DNA from: a bacterium D16-56
GTDB taxonomy: Bacteria > Bacillota > Clostridia > Lachnospirales > Lachnospiraceae
DNA: 64,000 nucleotides
Assembly (NCBI GenBank): GCA_003611875.1
Contig: RAYY01000028.1
Location: 1 to 64,000, forward strand
Reading direction: 5' to 3'
The notes under the pieces are model-generated. The model did no database searches, was not told the origin of the DNA, and saw only the letters and a program-made list of their open reading frames with translations. A program made the translations under genes and the position numbers. Numbering within the stretch: position 1 is the first letter of the stretch; each line of letters begins with the position of its first letter. Positions 43,066 through 51,198 of the stretch are shown in pieces.

Positions 43066-43392
43066 ATAGGATCATAAGAACGACTGTATGGATAAATTTT
43101 GGCTTTGAGCCGGAATTTTACCGTAAGGACCACACAGAAAGTTCATGATATAAAAAGGATACGGCATTAGAAGGCAGGGAGAGCCTGCGTATTGGGTATG
43201 CCAAGACCCTGTGAACATGGATATCCCAAAAGGAGTCGTGATGTAGCAGGGAGCGAAGTGGAAAGTTTCCACATCATCCATAGGGATGACCAATATGCCT
43301 TATTTTCTAACCTGATGAGACAGACTAGATGAGAAAGATCAGAATCCGGTTTTGTCGTCAGAAGAAATGTTAAGGCAGGGCTGTACTAGGTG
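43066..43392 (+). ncRNA. Candidate guide/omega-like RNA downstream of the TnpB-like gene
   Basis: No plus-strand gene fits here, and the DNA is rich in paired segments. These include GGC-TTTGA-GCC near 43102, GGCAT...ATGCC (about 43163-43206) enclosing GCAGG/CCTGC, and GTGGAAA-G-TTTCCAC near 43258 nested in TGATGT/ACATCA. ATCC-ATAG-GGAT lies near 43277. In TnpB systems the guide RNA lies in just this place, overlapping or following the gene's 3' end. The boundary is a guess, set at CTGTACTAGG, where the sequence matches the end of the MITE-like element at 58907. Confidence 0.45.
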
Positions 43393-43429
43393 AACGGCTG
43401 GATGATTGAAAAAAGGAATGGAAAATGCC

Positions 43430-45982
43430 ATGAGAAAGACGCATAAAAAGCAGGCAGAAGATTTTATCAGGCTGCTGGAGCAGGCGCATCTGGAAATAAA
43501 AAGGTTTATGGAGAAGCAGCAGAATGCCGTGGCAGCGGATCTGCTTGGACAATGCCAGGAGGGAGCCATTGGACTGGGGAATCTGATTGAAAAAGAAGAA
43601 GGAGAAGACTTTCCAACCATCTCTCTTTTACAATCTTATTGCGAACAGACCTTTCATATTTATGAGGAATTGTGTCAGGAGCCTCAGGCCATAAATCCGG
43701 ACAGGACCTATAAAAGTCTGAAAAAGTCCCTGATTCAGATAGAAAACAGTGTAAAAAATGATATAAAAGTACGTTTGGAAGTAGTTTTTATGCCATATAA
43801 GGCAGCGATGTGGGACAGCATGGAAAGTGTATGGGATGCTGCCTTTAGGGATCCGGACTGCGATGTGTATGTTGTACCCATTCCCTATTATGAGCGAAGA
43901 AAAGACGGAACCTTTGGAGAACCTTGCTATGACGGAAACGTCATGCCGGATTATGTGCCGATAACCTCTTATAATACCTATCGTCTTCAGGACAGAATGC
44001 CAGACGTGGTATATATTCACAATCCATATGACCAGGGAAATTATGTGACCAGCATTGATCCCAGGTTTTATTCCTGTGAGTTGAGAAAGTACACCAATTG
44101 CTTAGTATATATACCCTATTACGTAACGGCAGGCGGAATGAGTGAAGGTCAGGCTTTGTGTCCGGCTTATTTTCATGTGGACTATATTGTAGTCCAGTCC
44201 AAAAGATTTATTAAGTTCTTTGATCCGGTGATTCCGGAAAATAAGTTTCTTCCATTAGGTTCGCCTAAATTTGACAAAGTGATCCAGATGTGCAGCAATC
44301 CACCCCAACCGCCGACAGAATGGGAGGAAAGAATAAAAGGACGGAAGGTTTATTTTTACAATACAAGCATTAATGGCATGCTGGATGATACGGAAAGGTT
44401 CCTGAAAAAGATGGAATATGTATTTCAATGCTTTCAGGGCAGGGAGGACGCCTGTCTGCTTTGGCGCCCCCATCCTCTTTTAGAATCCACATTTGAGTCT
44501 ATGAGAAAAGAATATAAGGCCCGGTATATGGAACTGAAAAAGCAGTTCATAGAAGAAAAAAGAGGGATTTATGACAATACTCCGGATATTACCAGCACAA
44601 TTGCTTTATCAGATGTGTATATAGGAGACGCAGGGACAAGCGTTACGTCCCTTTTTGGAATTGTGGGAAAGCCGCTTTTTATTTTTAATAACTATATTAA
44701 TACCCTTCCGGATTCCGACGACTGGCGCGGTGAAAAGATCAGTCCTGTTTTGGATGCATGGGGAAATGACTGGTATTATGTTTCGAGAAATAACCAGCTT
44801 TGGTATTCTGAAAAAAATGATTATCACTACAAATTTTACATGGACTTGGGAACCGGATACTCGGGGGGCAGATACTACATAAAAGCCCTGGCAATAAAAG
44901 ACAAGATCTATGTTCTTCCAGGCAGCGCCCAGAATCTTTTGATCATTAAAAACAAAAAGATCCGGAAGATTGAGTTTAAAACACAGATTTCGCGTCCTGG
45001 GGCATTCTGCAGTTATTGGTACAATGAAAAATACATATTCCTGTTTCCCAATCAATATCCTTTGCTTCTTCGATTCAATATAGAGACAGAGGAGCTGCAG
45101 GGCATAGACGGCATCCGTCAGTTTAATGTGAGAAACGTATCAGGAGAATGGCGCATCGGCGGCATCGGCGTATATGGAAATGAGCTGGTTTTTGCCTCTC
45201 CTGTGGATCATGAGTTTATCTTTGTGGATATGGATACTTTAAAGGCCAGAGGTCTGTGCAGCCATTCCAAGTGTAATCTGGGAACGCAAAGCATTGTAAC
45301 TGATGGGGACGAGCTGTGGCTTCTGCCTATGGACGGGAAGATCATTACCTGTTGGAATCCGGGTACAGGGGAAGTGAGGGAATATGGCGACATTCCTCAG
45401 GATTTTCGATGTATGAAATGGCCGGATGGCCGGGAATGTGAGGAGCGGCCGTTTGGAAATATTGTGTTTTCAAAGGAAGGGCCTAAGGAGAATATTGTAA
45501 TATCTCCTAACTGGGGAAATATGTACCTGACCCTTGACAGACAAAGCGGCAGGATGGAAAGGTGGGAGCCGCCGGTTGCATTTACAAATCGCGGAAAGAA
45601 CGGATACTTTACAGTGGGAACAATGGGCGGATTCTGTGTTTTTTATCGGAAGAAAGGAAAATCAGACCAAAGAATCTGGTATGCACCGGAAAGAAAGCTT
45701 TATGACGTAAATATTGATACAAAAGAATATAAAGAGGTGGAAATAGAATTTGACTATGAGGAGCTGAAAAAGCAGGAACCTGGTTTTATGGAGGAATCCC
45801 AGTGGCTGCAATATTGCTTAAATGAAAATGCATTTAACTCTTTAAAGGATCTGCTGGATGGAAATATAACCGGACATTCCTTTGACAAAGAGAGGCAGAT
45901 TAAGGCTTTTTCTAAAATCAATGCAGCTATAGACGGAAGATGCGGAGAAAAAATCCATCGGTTTGTTAAAGGAAAGGTGTGA
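43430..45982 (+). CDS. CDP-glycerol glycerophosphotransferase-like protein with C-terminal propeller-like domain
   Basis: This 850-residue protein starts with a helical segment. A GT-B-like region (about 110-440) has LEVVFMPYKAAMWDSMESVW, VYIHNPYDQGNYVTS and the TagF/TagB-type donor segment TIALSDVYIGDAGTSVTSLFG. Residues about 460-780 form repeating beta modules (YYIKALAIKDKIYVLPG, IGGIGVYGNELVFASP, GTQSIVTDGDELWLLP) like a kelch/propeller. It probably transfers a polyol phosphate to a glycan. The start is uncertain: ATG 43430 has AAGGA 12 bases upstream; ATG 43418 and TTG 43406 are alternatives. The next gene encodes a TagD-like domain, which supports the call. Confidence 0.7.
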   Translation: MRKTHKKQAEDFIRLLEQAHLEIKRFMEKQQNAVAADLLGQCQEGAIGLGNLIEKEEGEDFPTISLLQSYCEQTFHIYEELCQEPQAINPDRTYKSLKKSLIQIENSVKNDIKVRLEVVFMPYKAAMWDSMESVWDAAFRDPDCDVYVVPIPYYERRKDGTFGEPCYDGNVMPDYVPITSYNTYRLQDRMPDVVYIHNPYDQGNYVTSIDPRFYSCELRKYTNCLVYIPYYVTAGGMSEGQALCPAYFHVDYIVVQSKRFIKFFDPVIPENKFLPLGSPKFDKVIQMCSNPPQPPTEWEERIKGRKVYFYNTSINGMLDDTERFLKKMEYVFQCFQGREDACLLWRPHPLLESTFESMRKEYKARYMELKKQFIEEKRGIYDNTPDITSTIALSDVYIGDAGTSVTSLFGIVGKPLFIFNNYINTLPDSDDWRGEKISPVLDAWGNDWYYVSRNNQLWYSEKNDYHYKFYMDLGTGYSGGRYYIKALAIKDKIYVLPGSAQNLLIIKNKKIRKIEFKTQISRPGAFCSYWYNEKYIFLFPNQYPLLLRFNIETEELQGIDGIRQFNVRNVSGEWRIGGIGVYGNELVFASPVDHEFIFVDMDTLKARGLCSHSKCNLGTQSIVTDGDELWLLPMDGKIITCWNPGTGEVREYGDIPQDFRCMKWPDGRECEERPFGNIVFSKEGPKENIVISPNWGNMYLTLDRQSGRMERWEPPVAFTNRGKNGYFTVGTMGGFCVFYRKKGKSDQRIWYAPERKLYDVNIDTKEYKEVEIEFDYEELKKQEPGFMEESQWLQYCLNENAFNSLKDLLDGNITGHSFDKERQIKAFSKINAAIDGRCGEKIHRFVKGKV

Positions 45983-46080
45983 CAGGGAAATGTAAAAAGA
46001 GCCGCATAGGGAGCCGTTCATGGGATGAGATTAAAATGTATGGTTTGCAAATACAGGGAGAGGAGCAATCAGGAAGTGTT

Positions 46081-47454
46081 ATGATAAAAGTAATTACATA
46101 TGGGACATTTGACCTCTTCCATGAAGGTCATTACCGGCTGCTTCAGAGAGCCAAAGCGCTGGGGGATTATTTGATCGTAGGTGTAACTACGGAAGCATAT
46201 GACAAAACAAGAGGAAAGCTGAATGTTATAGATTCTCTGGTAACTCGGATTGAAAATGTGAAGAAGACAGGTTTTGCAGACGAAGTGATCATAGAAGAAG
46301 AACCTGGACAGAAATTTAATGATATTAAAAAATTTAACATCGATATCTTTACAGTTGGTTCCGATTGGGTGGGAAGCTTTGATTATCTGAAGGATTTCTG
46401 TAAAGTTGTATATCTGGAGCGGACAAAAAATATTTCCAGCACGATGCTTCGGGAAAGAAACAGCAGTATTCAGAGAATCGGAATCATAGGAACAGGACGG
46501 ATTGCGGAACGATTCATTCCAGAGGCAAGGCTGGTGAGCGGGGTCAGCACCCAGGGGGTGTATAATCCTCACGAAGAAAGTGCAAGGCGGTTTGCGGACA
46601 AATGGGAGATCAATGCCTATAAGGATTCGGAAGAATTTTACAAGGCAGTTGATGTGGTGTACATAGCATCCCCTCATGAGACTCATTATGAATATATAAA
46701 ATCTGCATTGGAGCATGGCAAGCATGTGCTGTGCGAAAAGCCAATGGTTTTGAAAAAGGCACAGGCAGAGGAATTATTTGACTATGCAAAAGAACGAAAC
46801 CGGATTTTATTTGAAGGGATCAAGACAGCCTATTGTCCGGGATTTCACAAGCTTTTAGGAATTGCCAGCAGTGGTACTGTGGGAAACATACGCAATGTAG
46901 AAGCTTGTTTTACAAAGCTTGAAAAGCCAAAGAGCAGAGAACTGACCAATCTGGTATACGGAGGAAGCTTTCTTGAACTGGGAAGCTATGTAATGCTGCC
47001 AATTTTAAAGCTTTTTGGACAGGAGTTTGAAGATGTCCGTTTTGATACGATTAAAGGAGGAAATGGGCTGGATCTTTTTACAAAGGCATCCTTTCGATTC
47101 CCGGCAGGAATTGCCACAGCGACCTGCGGTCTTGGCGTAAAGTCTGAGGGAAGACTGTTGATTGCAGGTACAAAAGGCTATATCGTGGCGGAGGCACCTT
47201 GGTGGAAGACTACATATTTTGAAGTGCATTATGAAAATGCAGGAGAGATTGAGAAATATTCCGAACGGTTTTTAGGAGACGGGCTTCGGTATGAGATCAG
47301 TGATTTTTTGTCCATGATAACCGGGAACGGCAGTAATGAATTTAAATTGACAAGGGGGGAATCTGCGGCATTGGCCGGGATTATGGAGGAGTTTATAAAG
47401 GCGGAAGGAAGGTGTGTCCGCAGCCGGAAACAGGAAGACTTTGATAGGATATAA
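46081..47454 (+). CDS. TagD-like cytidylyltransferase fused to a Gfo/Idh/MocA oxidoreductase
   Basis: The 457-residue protein has residues 1-130 as a glycerol-3-phosphate cytidylyltransferase: VITYGTFDLFHEGHYRLLQR (the HxGH motif) and RTKNISSTMLRER. From about 138 it is a dinucleotide-dependent oxidoreductase: RIGIIGTGRIAERF, VVYIASPHETHYEYIKSALEHG, and HVLCEKPMVLKKAQAEE with the EKP lysine. The two halves together suggest synthesis of a CDP-polyol after reduction of a keto-sugar or aldose phosphate, as TarI plus TarJ do with different folds. ATG 46081 follows AGGAAG. Its product should feed the preceding TagF-like enzyme. Confidence 0.82.
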   Translation: MIKVITYGTFDLFHEGHYRLLQRAKALGDYLIVGVTTEAYDKTRGKLNVIDSLVTRIENVKKTGFADEVIIEEEPGQKFNDIKKFNIDIFTVGSDWVGSFDYLKDFCKVVYLERTKNISSTMLRERNSSIQRIGIIGTGRIAERFIPEARLVSGVSTQGVYNPHEESARRFADKWEINAYKDSEEFYKAVDVVYIASPHETHYEYIKSALEHGKHVLCEKPMVLKKAQAEELFDYAKERNRILFEGIKTAYCPGFHKLLGIASSGTVGNIRNVEACFTKLEKPKSRELTNLVYGGSFLELGSYVMLPILKLFGQEFEDVRFDTIKGGNGLDLFTKASFRFPAGIATATCGLGVKSEGRLLIAGTKGYIVAEAPWWKTTYFEVHYENAGEIEKYSERFLGDGLRYEISDFLSMITGNGSNEFKLTRGESAALAGIMEEFIKAEGRCVRSRKQEDFDRI

Positions 47455-47464
47455 GGTGAAAACG

Positions 47465-48274
47465 ATGATTCAGCTGGATGAAAAGATGCTTCGTCAGCTT
47501 CAGATGATACAAATGGAAATGCTGGTTGAGGTAGATAGGATCTGCAGGAAATGCAAAATAAAATATAATATTATTGCAGGCACCTTGCTGGGGGCGGTTC
47601 GGCATGGCGGATATATTCCATGGGACGATGATGCAGATGTAGCCTTGCTCCGTCCAGAATATGAAAAGTTTCGCAGAGCCTGTAAAACAGAACTGGATAA
47701 GTCGCGATTTGTTTTTCAGGATCATAGAAATACAAAAGGCTATCGGTGGGGCTATGGGAAGCTTCGTAGAAAAAATACACTTTTTCTAAGAGAGCACCAG
47801 GAACATATGCCTTATATGCAGGGAGTTTTTATTGACGTTTTTCCTTTAGATGGGGTACCCAATAATTATTTCCTGCGAAGCTTGAAGAATTTTGAGTGCT
47901 TTTGTGTGAGAAAGATTTTGTGGTCTAAGGTTGGAAAAATCGGTGACAAGAACTTTTGGAAACGTCAGGTTTATAAGCTGTTGGATAAAATTCCAGAAAA
48001 AGCTGTATTTTACTATTACCATATTATGGTTCATAAGGCGAATGAGAAAAGGTCACGGATGGTACGTATTCTTATGTTTCCAACACCCAACAGTGAGTAT
48101 GGATATTATCGTAATTGGTATGAAAATAGTGAGGATATTGTATTTGAAGGAAAGGTGTTCCAGGGAATTAAGGATTATGACAGCTATCTAAGCTTTAAGT
48201 TTGGAAATTATATGGAGCTGCCGCCGACAGAGAAGAGAAAGGTGCATCCAGTCAGTAAAATCAAGCTGATTTAG
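47465..48274 (+). CDS. LicD-family phosphotransferase
   Basis: This 269-residue protein has the LicD core YNIIAGTLLGAVRHGGYIPWDDDADVALL and GVFIDVFPLDGVPNN. ATG 47465 has AAGGTG eight bases upstream and lies ten bases after the preceding stop. It is similar in layout to the LicD at 19838 but clearly diverged. It should attach a phospho-group such as phosphocholine or polyol phosphate to the glycan. Confidence 0.85.
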   Translation: MIQLDEKMLRQLQMIQMEMLVEVDRICRKCKIKYNIIAGTLLGAVRHGGYIPWDDDADVALLRPEYEKFRRACKTELDKSRFVFQDHRNTKGYRWGYGKLRRKNTLFLREHQEHMPYMQGVFIDVFPLDGVPNNYFLRSLKNFECFCVRKILWSKVGKIGDKNFWKRQVYKLLDKIPEKAVFYYYHIMVHKANEKRSRMVRILMFPTPNSEYGYYRNWYENSEDIVFEGKVFQGIKDYDSYLSFKFGNYMELPPTEKRKVHPVSKIKLI

Positions 48275-48286
48275 AGTGTTAGAGAC

Positions 48287-49048
48287 ATGATAGAGGAAAA
48301 GAGAAGCAATGAATTGCGGATAACAAGTATTCAGCATTTTTGTGTGGGAGATGGGCCTGGAATACGCACTACCGTTTTTCTGGCAGGCTGTAATATGCGA
48401 TGCTTATGGTGTCATAATCCGGAAGCTGTTATAGAAGACATATTTAAGTACTCTGTTTTAAATGTTTCAGAAAGTGAATTGTTTGAAGAAATATGTGAAG
48501 ATAAGATGTTTTTTGAAAATTCCGGCGGCGGAGTGACTTTTTCTGGCGGAGAGCCCGTTATGCAAGCAATCCAGTTAAAGAGGATATTGAAAAAATGTAA
48601 GACGGAAAGTATTTCTACAGCAATTGAAACAGCGGGAAATTACGCTCTTAAAATACTGGATTCTATATTGGACTATATTGATTTGATTATTTGGGATTGT
48701 AAAGCCGTATCCAGAGAAGTTCATATAAAATGTACAGGGGTTTCTAATGAGCAGATTTTAGAGAACCTTAAGGTAATAAGCAGTAAAAATAAGACCTTAT
48801 GGGTACGGATTCCTGTTGTTTGGAATGTAAATATTACGGAAGAAGAAATGAACCATATGGGAAAATATCTTACGAGGATAATGCCTGAACGGGTGGAGTT
48901 AATGCCATATCATAAGATGGGGATATCCAAATATGATCAATATAATCTGGAATATAGGTTAAGAGATATAGAACCACCTACAAACGAACAATTAAAGTTG
49001 TGTTGTAATATATTAAAACAATATGATATTAATGCAACCTATGAATAA
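48287..49048 (+). CDS. Glycyl-radical enzyme activating enzyme (radical SAM)
   Basis: This 253-residue protein has RITSIQHFCVGDGPGIRTTVFLAGCN then MRCLWCHNPE; the cluster cysteines are C35, C39 and C42. GGGVTFSGGEPVMQ follows near residue 83, and DCKAVSREVHIKCTGVSNE in the middle. This is the PflA-type activase pattern, without the eight-cysteine ferredoxin insert of many glycyl-radical-dehydratase activases. Its likely client is the glycyl-radical enzyme at 51199. It starts 12 bases after licD, in the same operon. Confidence 0.9.
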   Translation: MIEEKRSNELRITSIQHFCVGDGPGIRTTVFLAGCNMRCLWCHNPEAVIEDIFKYSVLNVSESELFEEICEDKMFFENSGGGVTFSGGEPVMQAIQLKRILKKCKTESISTAIETAGNYALKILDSILDYIDLIIWDCKAVSREVHIKCTGVSNEQILENLKVISSKNKTLWVRIPVVWNVNITEEEMNHMGKYLTRIMPERVELMPYHKMGISKYDQYNLEYRLRDIEPPTNEQLKLCCNILKQYDINATYE

Positions 49049-49068
49049 AAGAAAGTATATGGAGTGAT

Positions 49069-50016
49069 ATGAAAAAGATATCTGTTATAATTCCGGTCTA
49101 TAATACAGAAAAAGAATTAAGCAAATGTTTATATAGTGTTCAAAATCAGAGTTACTCAAACTTAGAGATTATCTGCGTTGATGATGGTTCAGATGACGGT
49201 TCAGACAAAATTATAGATAAATTTGGAAAGAAAGATTCACGATTTAAGGTCCTTCATCAACAAAATGCAGGGGAGAGTAATGCTAGAAATAAGGGATTAC
49301 AAATGGCAACTGGGGATGTGATTGCATTTTGTGATTGTGATGATTGGATAGAATACAATATGTATGAAGAAATGATAGATGAGATGAATAAATACGATTT
49401 GGATATGATAGCGGCGGGATGGTGTAAGGAAACCTATGAGGATACAGAGATAATTAGGAACCTTTTACCTGTTGCCGAGAACGTATTTGGCCGTGATCAG
49501 CTTCTAAAATATATTTATATGAGAGACAGCTATCGCGGATTTGCATATATGTGGAATAAGCTTTATAAAAGGGACATATTAAAAGATCTTGATGGAAAAC
49601 CGTTGTTTTTTGAAGAAAGTCTTTCATTAGGAGGGGATGTTGTATATTTAGGGAAAGCAGCATTAAATGTGGCAAGGGCGAAATATATAGCATCCCCTTT
49701 TTACCATTATAATCAAAGAATAAATTCGGGATGCCATACAGAAGATGTTGTGAAATTACGTGATTGGTTAAGAGCGTATGAAATGATAATAGAGGTTTTT
49801 ACAGATAAAAAGATCGATACAGAAACGATCAATTATGCAAAGCGTTTTTTGGCTTATCACAGCAGTAATGCAGCGGAAATTGCAATTGCTAAAAATTTGG
49901 AAAAACCCAAAAAGGTTTTCCAGAATTTTATGAAAGCATATGAAAGAGAATATATAGAATTGAATTGTTGTCATCCTGAAAGAATAGAAAGATATTACCG
50001 CTTGCTAGATGCTTAG
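49069..50016 (+). CDS. Family 2 glycosyltransferase
   Basis: The 315-residue GT-A enzyme begins KKISVIIPVYNTEKELSKCL and has IICVDDGSDDGSDKIID, AFCDCDDWIEYNMYE (DxD) and FEESLSLGGDVVYLGKAAL. It sits between the glycyl-radical activase and a radical SAM gene and is evidently part of the same glycan operon. The sugar is unknown. Confidence 0.88.
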   Translation: MKKISVIIPVYNTEKELSKCLYSVQNQSYSNLEIICVDDGSDDGSDKIIDKFGKKDSRFKVLHQQNAGESNARNKGLQMATGDVIAFCDCDDWIEYNMYEEMIDEMNKYDLDMIAAGWCKETYEDTEIIRNLLPVAENVFGRDQLLKYIYMRDSYRGFAYMWNKLYKRDILKDLDGKPLFFEESLSLGGDVVYLGKAALNVARAKYIASPFYHYNQRINSGCHTEDVVKLRDWLRAYEMIIEVFTDKKIDTETINYAKRFLAYHSSNAAEIAIAKNLEKPKKVFQNFMKAYEREYIELNCCHPERIERYYRLLDA

Positions 50017-50031
50017 GAAGGAGTATGTTGT

Positions 50032-51183
50032 ATGAAATGGAAAACAGAAGGGCATGAATTTGATAAAATGTATCATGAAATTGAAAGGAAGCATGCTTTT
50101 TTTCTTTTTGGTGCAGGTGATTATGGACATCAGTTTTTAAATGTTTTTAGGGATAGGATAAAAATAAAAGGATATATTGACAATGATAAAGAAAAACAAG
50201 GAGAACCGATAGAGGGATATCCCTGTTACGATTTAGAAAAAGTAAAACTCTTAGATTCTGAGGGGATTATTGTTACGATGTCCCAGATTGCCAGGGTTCA
50301 GCCGCTTAAGCAATTAAGAGAAAAAGGATACAGAAAAAATAAAGATTTTTTTATTATAGAGGAATTTTTATCAGTATATTTTGTTTACAAATATAATAAG
50401 GTATATTTTTCCAGTATCTCCTTTTTGCCAAGTACAGTTTGTAATTTAAAATGTAGATATTGCTTAAACTTTAATCCTTTTGCTAAGGAGTATTATATTC
50501 GTAAATGGGATGATTTGAAGGCAGATGTTGATCTGTTTTTTTCTTGTGTAGATTATATTATGTTGTTCCATGTAAGTGGCGGTGAACCATTGCTGTATAA
50601 ACACACAGTCAAATTGATAGAATATCTGGATGAATATTATGGAAACAGAATTACTACTCTTCGATTAGTTACAAATGGAACAATTGTTCCGACGGAAGAT
50701 GTTTTGGAAAGACTGAGCCGTTGTAATGTGCAAATAACTGTGGACGATTACCGAAAAGCAGTCCCTCAATATGACGATCAATTTGATATTTTGATTAAGA
50801 ATTTAAATAAATATAAGATTGATTATTATGTTAATAAAGTGGATTCTTGGATTGATTTGGCTCCAGAAAAGACAGATTATTCTAATTTAACAGAGAATGA
50901 ATTAATACTACATAGATCCCGGTGCAATCAGTCATGGCAGGAGTTACGAGATGGAAAACTATATAATTGTAACTATGCTGCCTATGCTGCAGTAGCTGGG
51001 ATTGCCGGCGAACAAGACAGCGAGGAAGTATTTAAACTGACGGATTTTTCTAAAGAAAAAAAGAAAGAATTGGTTGAATTTAGATTGGGGTACAGCAAGA
51101 AGGGATATACAAATTTTTGTAAAAAATGCAGAGGGTTTACTTCAGAAAATAATGAAAAAGTTGAGCCTGCTTTGCAGATCTAG
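50032..51183 (+). CDS. Radical SAM protein with N-terminal GAG-motif Rossmann domain
   Basis: The 383-residue protein has residues about 18-115 as a small Rossmann domain, HAFFLFGAGDYGHQFLNVF...GYIDNDKEKQGEPIEGYP, shared with neighbours. Residues about 130-370 are radical SAM: STVCNLKCRYCLNF (CxxxCxxC), LFHVSGGEPLLYKH, LRLVTNGTIVP. C-terminal cysteines (RCNQSW, LYNCNYA, NFCKKCRGF) suggest a SPASM-type auxiliary cluster. AAGGAG precedes the ATG. It probably modifies a sugar or an activated precursor, but the reaction is unknown. Confidence 0.8.
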   Translation: MKWKTEGHEFDKMYHEIERKHAFFLFGAGDYGHQFLNVFRDRIKIKGYIDNDKEKQGEPIEGYPCYDLEKVKLLDSEGIIVTMSQIARVQPLKQLREKGYRKNKDFFIIEEFLSVYFVYKYNKVYFSSISFLPSTVCNLKCRYCLNFNPFAKEYYIRKWDDLKADVDLFFSCVDYIMLFHVSGGEPLLYKHTVKLIEYLDEYYGNRITTLRLVTNGTIVPTEDVLERLSRCNVQITVDDYRKAVPQYDDQFDILIKNLNKYKIDYYVNKVDSWIDLAPEKTDYSNLTENELILHRSRCNQSWQELRDGKLYNCNYAAYAAVAGIAGEQDSEEVFKLTDFSKEKKKELVEFRLGYSKKGYTNFCKKCRGFTSENNEKVEPALQI

Positions 51184-51198
51184 AAAAAGGAGTATCAG

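Noticed and set aside
43072-43293. A 73-codon minus-strand frame across the structured region after the TnpB-like gene.
   Set aside because: It has no credible ribosome site and an odd residue composition. The structured, gene-free reading of the region is more consistent.
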